DNA of 64,000 bases, taken from NCBI RefSeq assembly GCF_022605525.1, contig NZ_JAKQYJ010000001.1:372001-436000 (forward strand). The letters run 5' to 3'. Of this stretch, positions 8,614 to 18,922 are shown piece after piece. Source of the stretch: Porphyrobacter sp. GA68. GTDB taxonomy: Bacteria; Pseudomonadota; Alphaproteobacteria; Sphingomonadales; Sphingomonadaceae. The stretch's first letter is position 1; each line of letters starts with the position of its first letter. The position numbers were made by a program, and so were the translations under genes. The notes beneath the pieces were generated by a model. The model searched no databases. It saw only the letters and a program-made list of their open reading frames with translations, and was not told the DNA's origin.

Positions 8614-9324
8614 TCAAGGCCGCACCACCACCCACGCGAGCGGTTGGTCGCTGGCCTCTGTTTTCAGCCCGTCATTGGCGGTCCACATCAGCCAGGGCCG
8701 GCCTGCGTAGTCCGGCTCCAGCCAGTCCTGCTCCAGCCACAAGTTCCTTTCGAAGCCGGCAGCGACCGGATAGCGGCGCTCGAACGCCTTGGACGGCTTC
8801 AGCAGCACTGGCGACCCGGTGTGAATCTCGACCTGGTTGATGAGCGTGATGAGTTCCGATTCCACTGCCGCTTCGCTGACCCGGGTGGAACAATCGTCGG
8901 CAAGTTTGTCCAGCGCAATGGCCGCTGGCAGCAGTTGCGCGTCGCGCGGGACCATGACGACAAAATTTGCCGATTGCACATCCGCCGGCACGCACGGATC
9001 GAACACATGGACCACGCCGGTCGGGATACCGGCCGCACGCGCCGCTTCGAAGTTGCGCGCGAACGCCTGGTCCTTGTCGTTCCCGCCGATACTCCCGCGC
9101 AGATAAACGAACGCGGCGCCGATCGCGCGCAGGGTGGTAAAGTTCACCTCCCCCGCGGCGTCTGTTAGGTAAGCACCCTGATCGGCGTAGCTTGCTTCTG
9201 ACGGGCGCCATTGCCGCCCTTCCCACCACAGCCAGCCAGCCGCCAGTCCGCCCGCCAGCAGCAATACGAGAATGCCCTGCCGCAGCCATCCCCCTCTTTT
9301 ACCCCGCCTGGCTTTCCTTGCCAT
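8614..9324 (-). CDS. GH25 (lysozyme)-like membrane-anchored protein, degenerate active site
   Basis: 236 residues: a basic N-terminus (KARRGKRGG) and one membrane segment (about 17-32), then a domain whose strand order resembles glycoside hydrolase family 25 (AAFVYLRGSIG like the FVFIKATEG strand; GVVHVFDP like the GAYHFF strand; WLEQDWLEPDY; WLMWTAND). GH25 needs acidic residues in a DxE arrangement, but here the Glu of the ATEG position is replaced (RGSIG) and the opening GIDVS strand reads SYADQG. Muramidase activity is therefore doubtful; a peptidoglycan-binding or structural role is possible. GH25 assignment is from pattern reading only. Confidence 0.65.
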   Translation of the reverse strand: MARKARRGKRGGWLRQGILVLLLAGGLAAGWLWWEGRQWRPSEASYADQGAYLTDAAGEVNFTTLRAIGAAFVYLRGSIGGNDKDQAFARNFEAARAAGIPTGVVHVFDPCVPADVQSANFVVMVPRDAQLLPAAIALDKLADDCSTRVSEAAVESELITLINQVEIHTGSPVLLKPSKAFERRYPVAAGFERNLWLEQDWLEPDYAGRPWLMWTANDGLKTEASDQPLAWVVVRP

Positions 9325-9327
9325 TCG

Positions 9328-9828
9328 TCAGCCCCTTATGTGCAGGACGCAGATGAGGGTGAACAGGCGTCGGGCAGTAGGGAAATCGGTTTCGACCTTC
9401 CCGTCCAGCCGATCCAGCAGCAGTTCGGCGGCGTGGTTGTGGATGCCGCGGCGGGCCATGTCGATGGTTTCGATCTCGGTCGCCGTCGCGTGGCGTATAG
9501 CCTGATAATAGCTGTCGCAGATCGCGAAATACTCGCGCACCGGCCGGCGGAACCGGGCAAGGCCCAGGATCAGGGTTTCCAGCGGCTGTGCCGCGGCATC
9601 GCCGATAGTCATCGCCAGCCGACCGTCCGCGACGGCGAGGTGCAACGCGTAGGGACCATGATGCCCTGCGGCTGCGGCGCGCAGCGGCTTGAAGCTGTTC
9701 TCCTCGATCAGGTCGAACATCGCCACTCGCCGTTCCTGCTCTATATCTGCGCTGCGCCACAGGATTGTCTCCTCGTCGAGCGTGATCTTGCAGATCCGGT
9801 AGTCGGCAGGAGGCGGTGCATCGGCCAT
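9328..9828 (-). CDS. UPF0262 family protein
   Basis: 166-residue alphaproteobacterial family protein of unknown function. Conserved stretches are the QERRVAMFDLIEEN segment, PVREYFAICDSYYQAI, TIDMARRGIHN and the C-terminal TARRLFTLICVLH, all highly typical of UPF0262. No signal peptide or membrane helix. ATG at 9828 is chosen because the family begins shortly before the RICKITLDE strand; an in-frame extension to 9972 looks non-coding and would run into the dnaB start region. First gene of the run to cdd, divergent from dnaB. Confidence 0.88.
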   Translation of the reverse strand: MADAPPPADYRICKITLDEETILWRSADIEQERRVAMFDLIEENSFKPLRAAAAGHHGPYALHLAVADGRLAMTIGDAAAQPLETLILGLARFRRPVREYFAICDSYYQAIRHATATEIETIDMARRGIHNHAAELLLDRLDGKVETDFPTARRLFTLICVLHIRG

Positions 9829-9958
9829 GGGCGGCCCCTCCCTTCGCAGACCTGCCCCGGTTTGGGCAAGGGGCCAGGCGCCAATCCCCGTTTTCCACAA
9901 GAGCCGCTGGTCGCAGCCTGCTTGCCATCGGGTGGTCATGGCGCGCATGAGTGGCGCC

Positions 9959-11482
9959 ATGACCACCGCCACCCTCCTGCGCCCGCTCGACTCCGCTGCC
10001 GCCGGCGACTCGACCGCTGCCCAAGGCGTTCAGCTGCCCAACAATCTGGCGGCTGAAATGGCGTTTCTAGGCGCGGTACTGATCGACAACCGGGTGCTGG
10101 AGGAACTGCCCGTCACCCTGCTGCCGGAACACTTCTTCGAACCGTTGCACCAGCGCATTTTTGAACGGGTTCTCCGCCTGCTCGACCGCAACGCCATCGC
10201 GACACCGGTAACGCTCAAGCCGTATTTCGAAACGGATCCGGTGCTGCAGGAACTGGGCGGGATCACCTACCTCGCCCGGCTCACGGCCGACGGGCAGGGC
10301 CTTCTCGCACCGCGCGAACTGGCGCAGCAGATCTACGATTTGGCCCTGCTGCGGGAACTGGTTAGCGTCGGGCGCAACCTGGTCGAGGGCGCGCTCGACA
10401 CCTCAGACGAGGTGGCTCCGCTCGACCGTATCGAACAGGCAGAGGCCGACCTGTACCGGGTAGCCGAAGGCGCCGCGGGAACCAGCGACGCCGAAACATT
10501 CGGGCAGGCGACTCACAAGGCGCTGGGCATGATCCAGAAGGCGCTGAACAGCGGGGGTCACGTGTCCGGCAAGACCACCGGCCTCGTATCCATCAACGAA
10601 CGCACGGGCGGCTTGCACGACTCCGACCTCATCATTCTGGCCGGACGGCCGGGGATGGGCAAATCCTCGCTGGCGACAAACATCGCCTTCAACTGCGCCG
10701 ATCGCTTCCTGCGCGACCAACGCGATGGGATTACCAATTCTGTCGGAGCGGGCGTGGCTCTGTTCAGCCTGGAAATGAGCGCGGACCAGCTCGCCACCCG
10801 CATCCTGGCGGAACAGGCCGGCATATCGTCCGAAGCGCTGCGCATGGGCAAGATCAGCCGCGACGATTTCCAGCAACTGTCCTTTGCCAGCCAGCGGCTC
10901 GCGGAACTGCCGCTGTATATCGACGACACGCCGGCCCTGTCGGTTTCGGGTCTCAGAACGCGCGCCCGGCGCCTGAAGCGCCGCCACAACATCGGGCTGA
11001 TCGTGGTCGATTACCTCCAGCTGATGCAGGGATCGAAGCGCAGCCAGGACAACCGCGTCAACGAGATCTCCGAAATCAGCCGCGGCCTCAAAACGCTGGC
11101 CAAGGAGCTGGAGGTGCCGGTGATCGCGCTCTCGCAGCTCAGCCGTGCGGTGGAACAGCGGGACGACAAGCGGCCGATGCTGTCCGATCTGCGCGAGTCC
11201 GGTTCCATCGAACAGGACGCGGACATGGTGTGGTTCATCTATCGCGAGGATTACTACGTCGCCTCGCGCGAGCCGAAGGTGCCGCAGGCCGATGACGATG
11301 CGAAATGCCATGACGCACACGCCGCATGGCAGGCGGAGATGGAGCGAGTGTTCGGCCTTGCCGAACTGATCATCGCCAAGCAGCGGCACGGCGCGACCGG
11401 CAAGGTGCGGCTGCGGTTCGAGGCAAAGATCACCCGCTTCTCCGATCTGGCCGAAGAGGATCGCCGCTCAGGCTACGATTAA
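9959..11482 (+). CDS. dnaB: Replicative DNA helicase DnaB
   Basis: About 507 residues. The N-terminal primase-interacting domain (LPNNLAAEMAFLGAVLIDN) and linker precede the RecA-like helicase domain with Walker A GRPGMGKSS, Walker B LIVVDYLQLM, and the DnaB motifs ALSQLSRAVEQR and SDLRESGSIEQDADM. It forms the hexameric helicase that opens the replication fork. The start is uncertain: ATG at 9959 is nearest the conserved domain, with in-frame ATGs at 9938 and 9947. Its TAA overlaps the stop of the convergent phospholipase-D-type gene in a shared TTAA. Confidence 0.95.
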   Translation: MTTATLLRPLDSAAAGDSTAAQGVQLPNNLAAEMAFLGAVLIDNRVLEELPVTLLPEHFFEPLHQRIFERVLRLLDRNAIATPVTLKPYFETDPVLQELGGITYLARLTADGQGLLAPRELAQQIYDLALLRELVSVGRNLVEGALDTSDEVAPLDRIEQAEADLYRVAEGAAGTSDAETFGQATHKALGMIQKALNSGGHVSGKTTGLVSINERTGGLHDSDLIILAGRPGMGKSSLATNIAFNCADRFLRDQRDGITNSVGAGVALFSLEMSADQLATRILAEQAGISSEALRMGKISRDDFQQLSFASQRLAELPLYIDDTPALSVSGLRTRARRLKRRHNIGLIVVDYLQLMQGSKRSQDNRVNEISEISRGLKTLAKELEVPVIALSQLSRAVEQRDDKRPMLSDLRESGSIEQDADMVWFIYREDYYVASREPKVPQADDDAKCHDAHAAWQAEMERVFGLAELIIAKQRHGATGKVRLRFEAKITRFSDLAEEDRRSGYD

Positions 11483-12666
11483 GGCCCGAGGTTCAGTTTG
11501 CGAGTCACGGTGTAGTCGATCACCGATACGAGCAGCCAGCTCATGTTCCACCGCATGCGGTTCCACACTGTGGCGCGCCGCTTGTGCAGTGCTGGTGTGA
11601 TCCGTTGCGATGCCGCCACATACCGGTTGTTGAACTCGCGCATGCGCGCGGCAAACCCGGCGTCATCAACCCGCAGCATCAGTTCCAGGTTGAGGTACAG
11701 GCTGCGGACATCGAAGTTCGCACTGCCGAGATAGACCGCGTCGTCCACCACGACCAGCTTGGTGTGCAGCTTGCGCGGCATAAACTCCCACACGCCGACC
11801 CCCTGCCGCAGCAGGTAATCGTACAGGGAACGCGTCGCTCCGATCGTGGCATCGTTGTCCGACTTTGCCGCCATTACCAGCCGCGCCTCGCCCCTCTTCG
11901 CGATCCGGCCGATAGCGCGCATCAGGCTGTTGGGAGGGGTGAAGTACGCCATGACCATGTCGAGCCGCTTTGCCCGATGGAGATCTTCGCTGACGCAGCG
12001 CACCCAGCGCGACAGGCTTTTGGACGGTCCGCCGATCAACCAGCGCAGCTGCCCGTCCGACCACTGCCATTCGCGCGACGCACGGCGCAGCCGCAGGAAC
12101 TTGGGATGGCCGGCACTGGTCCAGTCGCTCAGCCGGGCGAACAGTTCAACCAGGCCAGCCACCGCAGGCCCTTCGATCAGCACCGCCAGATCTTCCCAGC
12201 CATCGTCGTTCGGTGCGCTGAAATAGCTGTCCTCGACGTTGAAGCCACCGAACATCGCCACCCGGTCATCCGCGATCACCATCTTCTGATGGTTCCTGAT
12301 AAGGTAACGCTGGGTGAGGCGCGGGCTGAAACACAGGAAGCGGCCGCCCGCCGCGCACATGTCCGCAAAAAAGCCGGCGTCCGCGTCGGCACCGAAGCTG
12401 TCGAGGATGACCGTTACCGCCACTCCGCGCCGCGCCGCGGCCGTCAGGGCATCGCGCACCGCCGCGCCCGATCGATCGGTCGCATAGATGTAGAAGCAAA
12501 CGTCGAGGCGCCGCTGCGCACTGTTGATGAGGTTCAGCAGCGCCCGCCAGCGATCCGGCCCGTCTGCCAGAACGGTCAACCGGTGCGGCCCCACTTGCGC
12601 CTCCAGCGGCGGATGCGGGCGGTAGTCCGGCTCGGACGCCGCTTTCGAAGAATGGCCTCCCCCCAT
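11479..12666 (-). CDS. Phospholipase D / cardiolipin synthase-like protein
   Basis: 395 residues with two HKD motifs: HQKMVIADDRVAMFGG in the first half and HTKLVVVDDAVYLGSANFD in the second, the paired arrangement of cardiolipin synthases and PLD-type phosphatidyltransferases. There are no N-terminal membrane helices, unlike ClsA, so it is closer to the ClsB/ClsC type; a hydrophobic segment (MSWLLVSVIDYTV) near the C-terminus may touch the membrane. Start ATG at 12666 avoids overlap with the divergent rpoZ; an in-frame start at 12822 would run into it. Substrate inferred only from family. Confidence 0.82.
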   Translation of the reverse strand: MGGGHSSKAASEPDYRPHPPLEAQVGPHRLTVLADGPDRWRALLNLINSAQRRLDVCFYIYATDRSGAAVRDALTAAARRGVAVTVILDSFGADADAGFFADMCAAGGRFLCFSPRLTQRYLIRNHQKMVIADDRVAMFGGFNVEDSYFSAPNDDGWEDLAVLIEGPAVAGLVELFARLSDWTSAGHPKFLRLRRASREWQWSDGQLRWLIGGPSKSLSRWVRCVSEDLHRAKRLDMVMAYFTPPNSLMRAIGRIAKRGEARLVMAAKSDNDATIGATRSLYDYLLRQGVGVWEFMPRKLHTKLVVVDDAVYLGSANFDVRSLYLNLELMLRVDDAGFAARMREFNNRYVAASQRITPALHKRRATVWNRMRWNMSWLLVSVIDYTVTRKLNLGP

Positions 12667-12778
12667 GATCCGGGCAGCATAGGGCGAGCGGGCGGCTGCC
12701 GCAAACGCTTGACGAGCGGGGCTTCCATGCCTACCTGCTGCGGCTTCCTCCACCCTCATTACAGACACCGGAGTGCCC

Positions 12779-13123
12779 ATGGCGCGCGTAACCGTCGAAG
12801 ATTGTGTCGACAAGATCCCCAATCGTTTTGACCTTGTGCTGCTGGCAGCTCAGCGCGCGCGTGAAATTTCCGGTGGGGCGGAACTGACGGTGGACCGCGA
12901 TCGGGACAAGAACCCCGTCGTTGCCTTGCGAGAAATCGCCGAAGAAACGGTCAAGCCCAAGCTGTTGCAGGAAAGCCTTGTTGGCAGCCTGCAGAAGATC
13001 CTGCCTGACGAAGACGATGAAGCGGATGAGATTGCCTCGCTCAGCCAGTCGGCCGAGGCGCTGCGCATCACCGCGGCGGTCCCGGCGCGGTCGCAGTCCG
13101 TGGGCGGCGATTACGACGGCTGA
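12779..13123 (+). CDS. rpoZ: RNA polymerase omega subunit
   Basis: 114 residues. The opening [30 protein letters not shown] and the [14 protein letters not shown] segment are diagnostic for omega, which helps assemble and stabilise the beta-prime subunit and forms part of the ppGpp site. The acidic C-terminal tail (DEDDEADE) is typical of alphaproteobacteria. ATG at 12779 is chosen over an in-frame GTG two codons earlier. A strong hairpin terminator follows at 13173. The usual relA/spoT neighbour is not here. Confidence 0.95.
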   Translation: MARVTVEDCVDKIPNRFDLVLLAAQRAREISGGAELTVDRDRDKNPVVALREIAEETVKPKLLQESLVGSLQKILPDEDDEADEIASLSQSAEALRITAAVPARSQSVGGDYDG

Positions 13124-13172
13124 TGTCCCCCCAATCCGTCACCTGCGGCGGATTGCTCGACCTGATACAGGG

Positions 13173-13197
13173 AAGGGCGGGTCGCACCCGCCCTTTT
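13173..13197 (+). terminator. Intrinsic terminator of rpoZ
   Basis: Perfect ten-base stem AAGGGCGGGT / ACCCGCCCTT with a CGC loop, the 3' arm running into TTTT. It lies 50 bases after the rpoZ stop and just before the end of the convergent DUF3072 gene. Confidence 0.85.
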
Positions 13198-13207
13198 GGT
13201 TTGCCAA

Positions 13208-13441
13208 CTATTCGCCGCGGCCCGTCTTGTGCTGCAGCTCGTCGATTTTCTTTGATGCTTCCGCTTTGGTGAGGTCGGTCGAATATGCGTCCGGCTCACC
13301 GGCCTCCTCGCTCAAGGTCTTGAGGTAGCTCGCCTGAGCGCCGGTCATTTTTTCATCCCCGGTGGTCCAGTCATCAGGATCCTTCTGCGCATTGGAAGTG
13401 GGGTGGTTCTTCGGGTCTTCGCTGGGCGGTTCGACTGCCAT
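13208..13441 (-). CDS. DUF3072 domain small protein
   Basis: 77-residue hydrophilic protein. The C-terminal part MTGAQASYLKTLSEEAGE and LTKAEASKKIDELQ is the DUF3072 motif, a short helical hairpin seen in many small bacterial proteins of unknown role, often stress-associated. The N-terminus is charged and probably disordered. ATG at 13441 has AGGAG seven bases upstream, much better than the earlier in-frame start at 13486. Monocistronic, convergent with rpoZ and divergent from the DUF3667 gene. Confidence 0.8.
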   Translation of the reverse strand: MAVEPPSEDPKNHPTSNAQKDPDDWTTGDEKMTGAQASYLKTLSEEAGEPDAYSTDLTKAEASKKIDELQHKTGRGE

Positions 13442-13580
13442 CTGTAGTTCTCCTGCTTTGCGGGAAAAATCATTCTGTTCAGGCAATGTTCCCGAGGTGG
13501 AGCATCATCAATGCTGATTGGCAGGACCAGCCCGGCGCGGTAATGTTGCGCCGCGGGAACGGCAGGATGGAGAGCGGGAC

Positions 13581-14753
13581 ATGGCGTCGGCGGAACTGGC
13601 AGATGCTCATCTGGCCTTCGACGGAGAATCATCGACCGCCGGGCCGGCGCCTTCGCCGGACGCTGCTGCGTATCCGGCAAAGCGCCCAACGCAGCGCGTT
13701 TGCCTCAACTGTCAGGCACAACTGGTTGGCGACTTCTGCCACGTCTGCGGTCAGCATGCTCACGTCCATCGCACCTTGGCGGCATTCGGCCACGATCTGC
13801 TCCACGGCGTGCTGCATCTTGAAGGCAAGGTCTGGCGCACCCTGCCCAAGCTGCTGTTCCGGCCAGGCGAACTGACCCGGCGTTACATTGCGGGAGAGCG
13901 GGCGCGTTTTGTCTCCCCGCTCGCCCTGTTCCTGTTCTCGGTGTTCCTGATGTTCGCACTGATGAACTTTGTCGGCGCCGCTCCGACCGCGTTGGGCGGG
14001 CCGGTGCACGAGGACGTGCGGGCGGGACTGCAGGACGAGCTGTCAGGCATCGAAACACGGGTGTCCCAGCTCCGCCGCGAACGCGACCAGGCCGCGGCGC
14101 AAGGCCTCAGCACCGCAAGGCTCGATGAGGAGATCAGGGATGCGGAAACCGGCATCGCCGTCATTCGCAGGCTGATGGGCGAAGAAGCGGGCGCCGCCGA
14201 AGGCGAGGTGCTCGTGCAGCCAGGCGGGATCACGGCAGAAAAGCCCCCATCCGCACCGGGCGCAGACGTCACCCGCCGAGTTACCCTTGAAGGCACCTAC
14301 GCCACCGTCTTGGGATTTCAGGCGGGCAGCGCGCTCGATGTTGCCTATCGGGCAGCCAGGGACAATCCCAAGCTCCTGCTCTACAAGCTGCAGACCAACG
14401 CGTACAAGTTCAGCTGGATGCTGATCCTGATCTCGGTGCCGTTTGTGGCGCTGCTGTTCCTATGGCGATGGCGACCCCTTTACGACCACACGGTGTTCGT
14501 GACCTACTCCATCACCGCTGTGTCGATCCTGATCATCATGGCATGGTTGCTGATGCTGGCAGGCGTGTCGTCTGGCGTGCTGATCGCGGCGGGCGCGCTG
14601 TTCGTCCCTTGGCACATGTACCGGCAACTACGCGGCGGGTATCAGCTGCGCCGGTTCTCCGCCTTGTGGCGTACCGCCCTGCTGATTGTCTTCGCCTCGT
14701 GCGCGCTGGCGCTGTTCGCCCTTGGGTTGCTGATGCTCGGAGTGATGGGCTGA
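13581..14753 (+). CDS. DUF3667 zinc-ribbon membrane protein
   Basis: 390 residues. A zinc ribbon (C41-x2-C44 and C53-x2-C56 in CLNCQ and CHVCGQ) is followed by the LEGKVWRTLPKLLFRPGELTRRYIAGER signature typical of DUF3667, a first membrane segment (about 110-130), a charged coiled-coil insert (about 150-205), and four or five membrane segments to the C-terminus. Family function is unknown. ATG at 13581 follows GAGAGCGGGAC. Monocistronic. Confidence 0.82.
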   Translation: MASAELADAHLAFDGESSTAGPAPSPDAAAYPAKRPTQRVCLNCQAQLVGDFCHVCGQHAHVHRTLAAFGHDLLHGVLHLEGKVWRTLPKLLFRPGELTRRYIAGERARFVSPLALFLFSVFLMFALMNFVGAAPTALGGPVHEDVRAGLQDELSGIETRVSQLRRERDQAAAQGLSTARLDEEIRDAETGIAVIRRLMGEEAGAAEGEVLVQPGGITAEKPPSAPGADVTRRVTLEGTYATVLGFQAGSALDVAYRAARDNPKLLLYKLQTNAYKFSWMLILISVPFVALLFLWRWRPLYDHTVFVTYSITAVSILIIMAWLLMLAGVSSGVLIAAGALFVPWHMYRQLRGGYQLRRFSALWRTALLIVFASCALALFALGLLMLGVMG

Positions 14754-15042
14754 AGCGAAGAACGCGGCGGCGCTGCCCGGGAAAGCCTGTCCCGCCTTCC
14801 TGAGGGTCAGCAAAATACCATGTTTGAATTCCGCGTCCGTGCGAGTGGATATGAAGCAGCAAGGCGGGGAGGCGTCGGACGGTCGGTCAGCGCCAGCCGC
14901 GATGGAACGCATTTGCCTCCATCAGACCCGTTCGGCTCGCGCAGCCAGCGACAAGCCACCCACAACAGGGGCGGTCCGGATAGACTGGCCGGACAGACGT
15001 TCTGTCTGCCCAGGCGAGTGGGCAAAGCTTGCCGGGCCTGCC
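14754..15042. other. Convergent intergenic region, no gene seen
   Basis: This 289-base stretch lies between the ends of the DUF3667 gene and ftsH. The only structure noted is a small hairpin, GACAGA-CGT-TCTGTC at 14992-15006, without a U-tract. Short open frames here lack ribosome-binding sites and family features. Confidence 0.5.
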
Positions 15043-17010
<1,968 letters not shown>

Positions 17011-17038
17011 TGGGTCGGTTCCTTGTGAATACCGCGCC

Positions 17039-17067
17039 AATGTAGGCTTTACCCGGTGAATGACAAG
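17039..17067 (-). promoter_or_regulatory. Candidate ftsH promoter
   Basis: Reading the minus strand, CTTGTC (17067-17062) and TACATT (17044-17039) are separated by 17 bases; shifted by one, the -35 reads TTGTCA. It would start RNA about 22 bases before the ftsH ATG. CTTG at -35 also suits the alphaproteobacterial heat-shock sigma factor, fitting the gene, but this is inference. Confidence 0.45.
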
Positions 17068-17261
17068 TTGACGGGAGCACCCCTCGCGCAGCCCAGTTCC
17101 AAGGCGGAACAGGTCGCGCAGGGAAAGTAAATTCGGTGGTCAGCCGCGCCCTGACACTCTGCGAGCCGCCAAGACAAAGCTGCACCATCTGCACGGTTCG
17201 CGCCCAACGAGACTTGGCAGGCGCGGTCTTGGGCGCGATGGGTTCGGCCGTGTCGCGGCCG

Positions 17262-17723
17262 CTAGCCCTGTCCGGTCGGCCGCCGCTTCAACAATGCCGT
17301 GCGTTCGCACCGGCAGACGATCTGATCCCGCTGGTTCACCGCTTCATGCACGAAGGTGACGATACCGGCTTCGGGCCGGGAACGGCTTTCCTTCAGCTCC
17401 TTTACGACGCTGGTGACGCGCAGGGTGTCGCCGATGAACACGGGCGCGGGCATGACGAGCTTGTCGTAGCCGAGGTTGGCGACCAGCGTGCCGAGCGTCG
17501 TGTCCCCGACGCTGATCCCCACCATCAGGGCAAAGGTAAACGTGCCGTTCACCAGGATCTGCCCGAACTCACTGGCCTTCGCCGCTTCTAGGTCGAGGTG
17601 CAGCGGCTGCGGATTGTGGGTCATGGTGGTGAACAGAAGGTTATCCGTTTCTGTCACCGTACGCCGGATGGCGTGCTCGATCCGGTCGCCCACCTGCCAT
17701 TCGTCGAACCAGCGGCCGGCCAT
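17262..17723 (-). CDS. MaoC family (R)-specific enoyl-CoA hydratase-type dehydratase
   Basis: 153-residue single hot-dog domain. The hydratase motif is MTHNPQPLHLD (Asn-Pro plus catalytic His and Asp region), followed by GQILVNGTFTFALMVG, the usual MaoC central helix. It hydrates enoyl-CoA or dehydrates hydroxyacyl-CoA. ATG at 17723 shares a base with the stop of the racemase-like gene (TGATG), so the two are translationally coupled; GTG at 17726 is an alternative. Together with the divergent CitE-like lyase it suggests catabolism of a branched acyl-CoA. Confidence 0.85.
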   Translation of the reverse strand: MAGRWFDEWQVGDRIEHAIRRTVTETDNLLFTTMTHNPQPLHLDLEAAKASEFGQILVNGTFTFALMVGISVGDTTLGTLVANLGYDKLVMPAPVFIGDTLRVTSVVKELKESRSRPEAGIVTFVHEAVNQRDQIVCRCERTALLKRRPTGQG

Positions 17724-18820
17724 CACCTTGTCTCCCTGTCAGCTACCCATCGGGCGATCACTTCGGCTCCGTCCGGCGCGGTATCGCGGATAGCGCCCGG
17801 TGTGCGGGAAAAGCGCGGCGCCGGCGCGCAATGCTGCACGCCCGCCTGGTCCACGTGACTTTGCCGCGCACGCATGTGCGGGTGGCTGGCCACTTCGTCC
17901 AGTTCGAGAACCGGAGCCACGCAGGCATCCGTTCCCTCCAGCAATGCGCACCATTCATCGCGCGAGCGGGAGGCGAACAGCCGGGCGAGCTGCTCGGCAT
18001 GGCCGGGCCAGTTCGCCGGGTTCAACTGCCCCTCCCCCAGTTCCGCGGCCAGGCCGGTGCGTTCCAGCAGTTCGGCATAGAATTGCGGCTCGATCGGGCC
18101 CACGCTGATGTGCTTGCCGTCGGCGCAGGCATAGCTGCGGTAGAAATGCGCCGCACCGCTCAGCATCCCCTCACCCTGCCGCGCCGACAGAAGCGGATTG
18201 CCGCGCACGCCGGCGAAGAAGCTCATCAGGCTGGTCACACCGTCGATGATCGCCGCATCGATCACCTGCCCCCGACCGGATCGTTCCCGCTCGAACAGCG
18301 CCGCAACTATTCCCAGCGCGCAGTAGAGCGAACCGCCGCCAAAGTCGCCGACCAGATTTTGCGGCGGCCCCGGCGGCGCTCCCGCTTCGCCAAACGAGGC
18401 AAGGGCACCGGCCAGCCCGATGTAGTTGATGTCGTGACCCGCCGCCTGGGCGAGTGGACCATCCTGCCCCCAGCCTGTCATGCGGGCATAGATCAGGCGC
18501 GGGTTGGCGGCGCACAGCTCGTCGGGGCCGAGCCCGTTGCGTTCCATGACACCGGGCCGGAAGCCTTCCAGCAGCACATCGGCCGCAAGCGCTGCCTTCC
18601 GCGCGGTGGCGCGACCTTCCTCGCTGCGGATGTCGAGCGCGACGCGGTGCCGTGCCCGCTCCACCACCGGGTTCAGAACTGCCGTTCCTTCCCGTTCGAT
18701 GCGCACCACCTGCGCGCCCATGTCGGCCAGCAGCATGGCGCAATGCGGGCCCGGACCGATGCCGGCGAATTCCAGCACCCGAACACCGCTGAGGGGTCCC
18801 CTGTTATCCTGGTCTGACAT
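17723..18820 (-). CDS. CaiB/BaiF family protein, alpha-methylacyl-CoA racemase type
   Basis: 365 residues. The N-terminus GPLSGVRVLEFAGIGPGPHCAM is AMACR-like, as are the two catalytic regions: His in AGHDINYIGL and Asp in GDFGGGSLY. In AMACR this His/Asp pair swaps the proton at the alpha-carbon of 2-methylacyl-CoA; formyl-CoA transferase-type enzymes use a different Asp. ATG at 18820 is used. It is the first gene of an operon with the MaoC hydratase, divergent from the CitE-like gene. Confidence 0.85.
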   Translation of the reverse strand: MSDQDNRGPLSGVRVLEFAGIGPGPHCAMLLADMGAQVVRIEREGTAVLNPVVERARHRVALDIRSEEGRATARKAALAADVLLEGFRPGVMERNGLGPDELCAANPRLIYARMTGWGQDGPLAQAAGHDINYIGLAGALASFGEAGAPPGPPQNLVGDFGGGSLYCALGIVAALFERERSGRGQVIDAAIIDGVTSLMSFFAGVRGNPLLSARQGEGMLSGAAHFYRSYACADGKHISVGPIEPQFYAELLERTGLAAELGEGQLNPANWPGHAEQLARLFASRSRDEWCALLEGTDACVAPVLELDEVASHPHMRARQSHVDQAGVQHCAPAPRFSRTPGAIRDTAPDGAEVIARWVADRETR

Positions 18821-18922
18821 CACCCCTCCGTTTGCCTGTCCCTTGAGCACTCCTCTTCACTCTCGCAGCACCTTTGACAAGCGGGCATTGCCCCGGAGCC
18901 AGCGCACGCTAAGAATGTCGGC

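Noticed and set aside
13467-13492. EcfG promoter before the DUF3072 gene
   Set aside because: GGAAC is present on the minus strand, but the -10 at either allowed spacing (ATTT or GATT) has two mismatches to CGTT.
14992-15006. Hairpin GACAGA-CGT-TCTGTC as a terminator for ftsH or DUF3667
   Set aside because: Short stem, no U-tract and not close to either stop codon.
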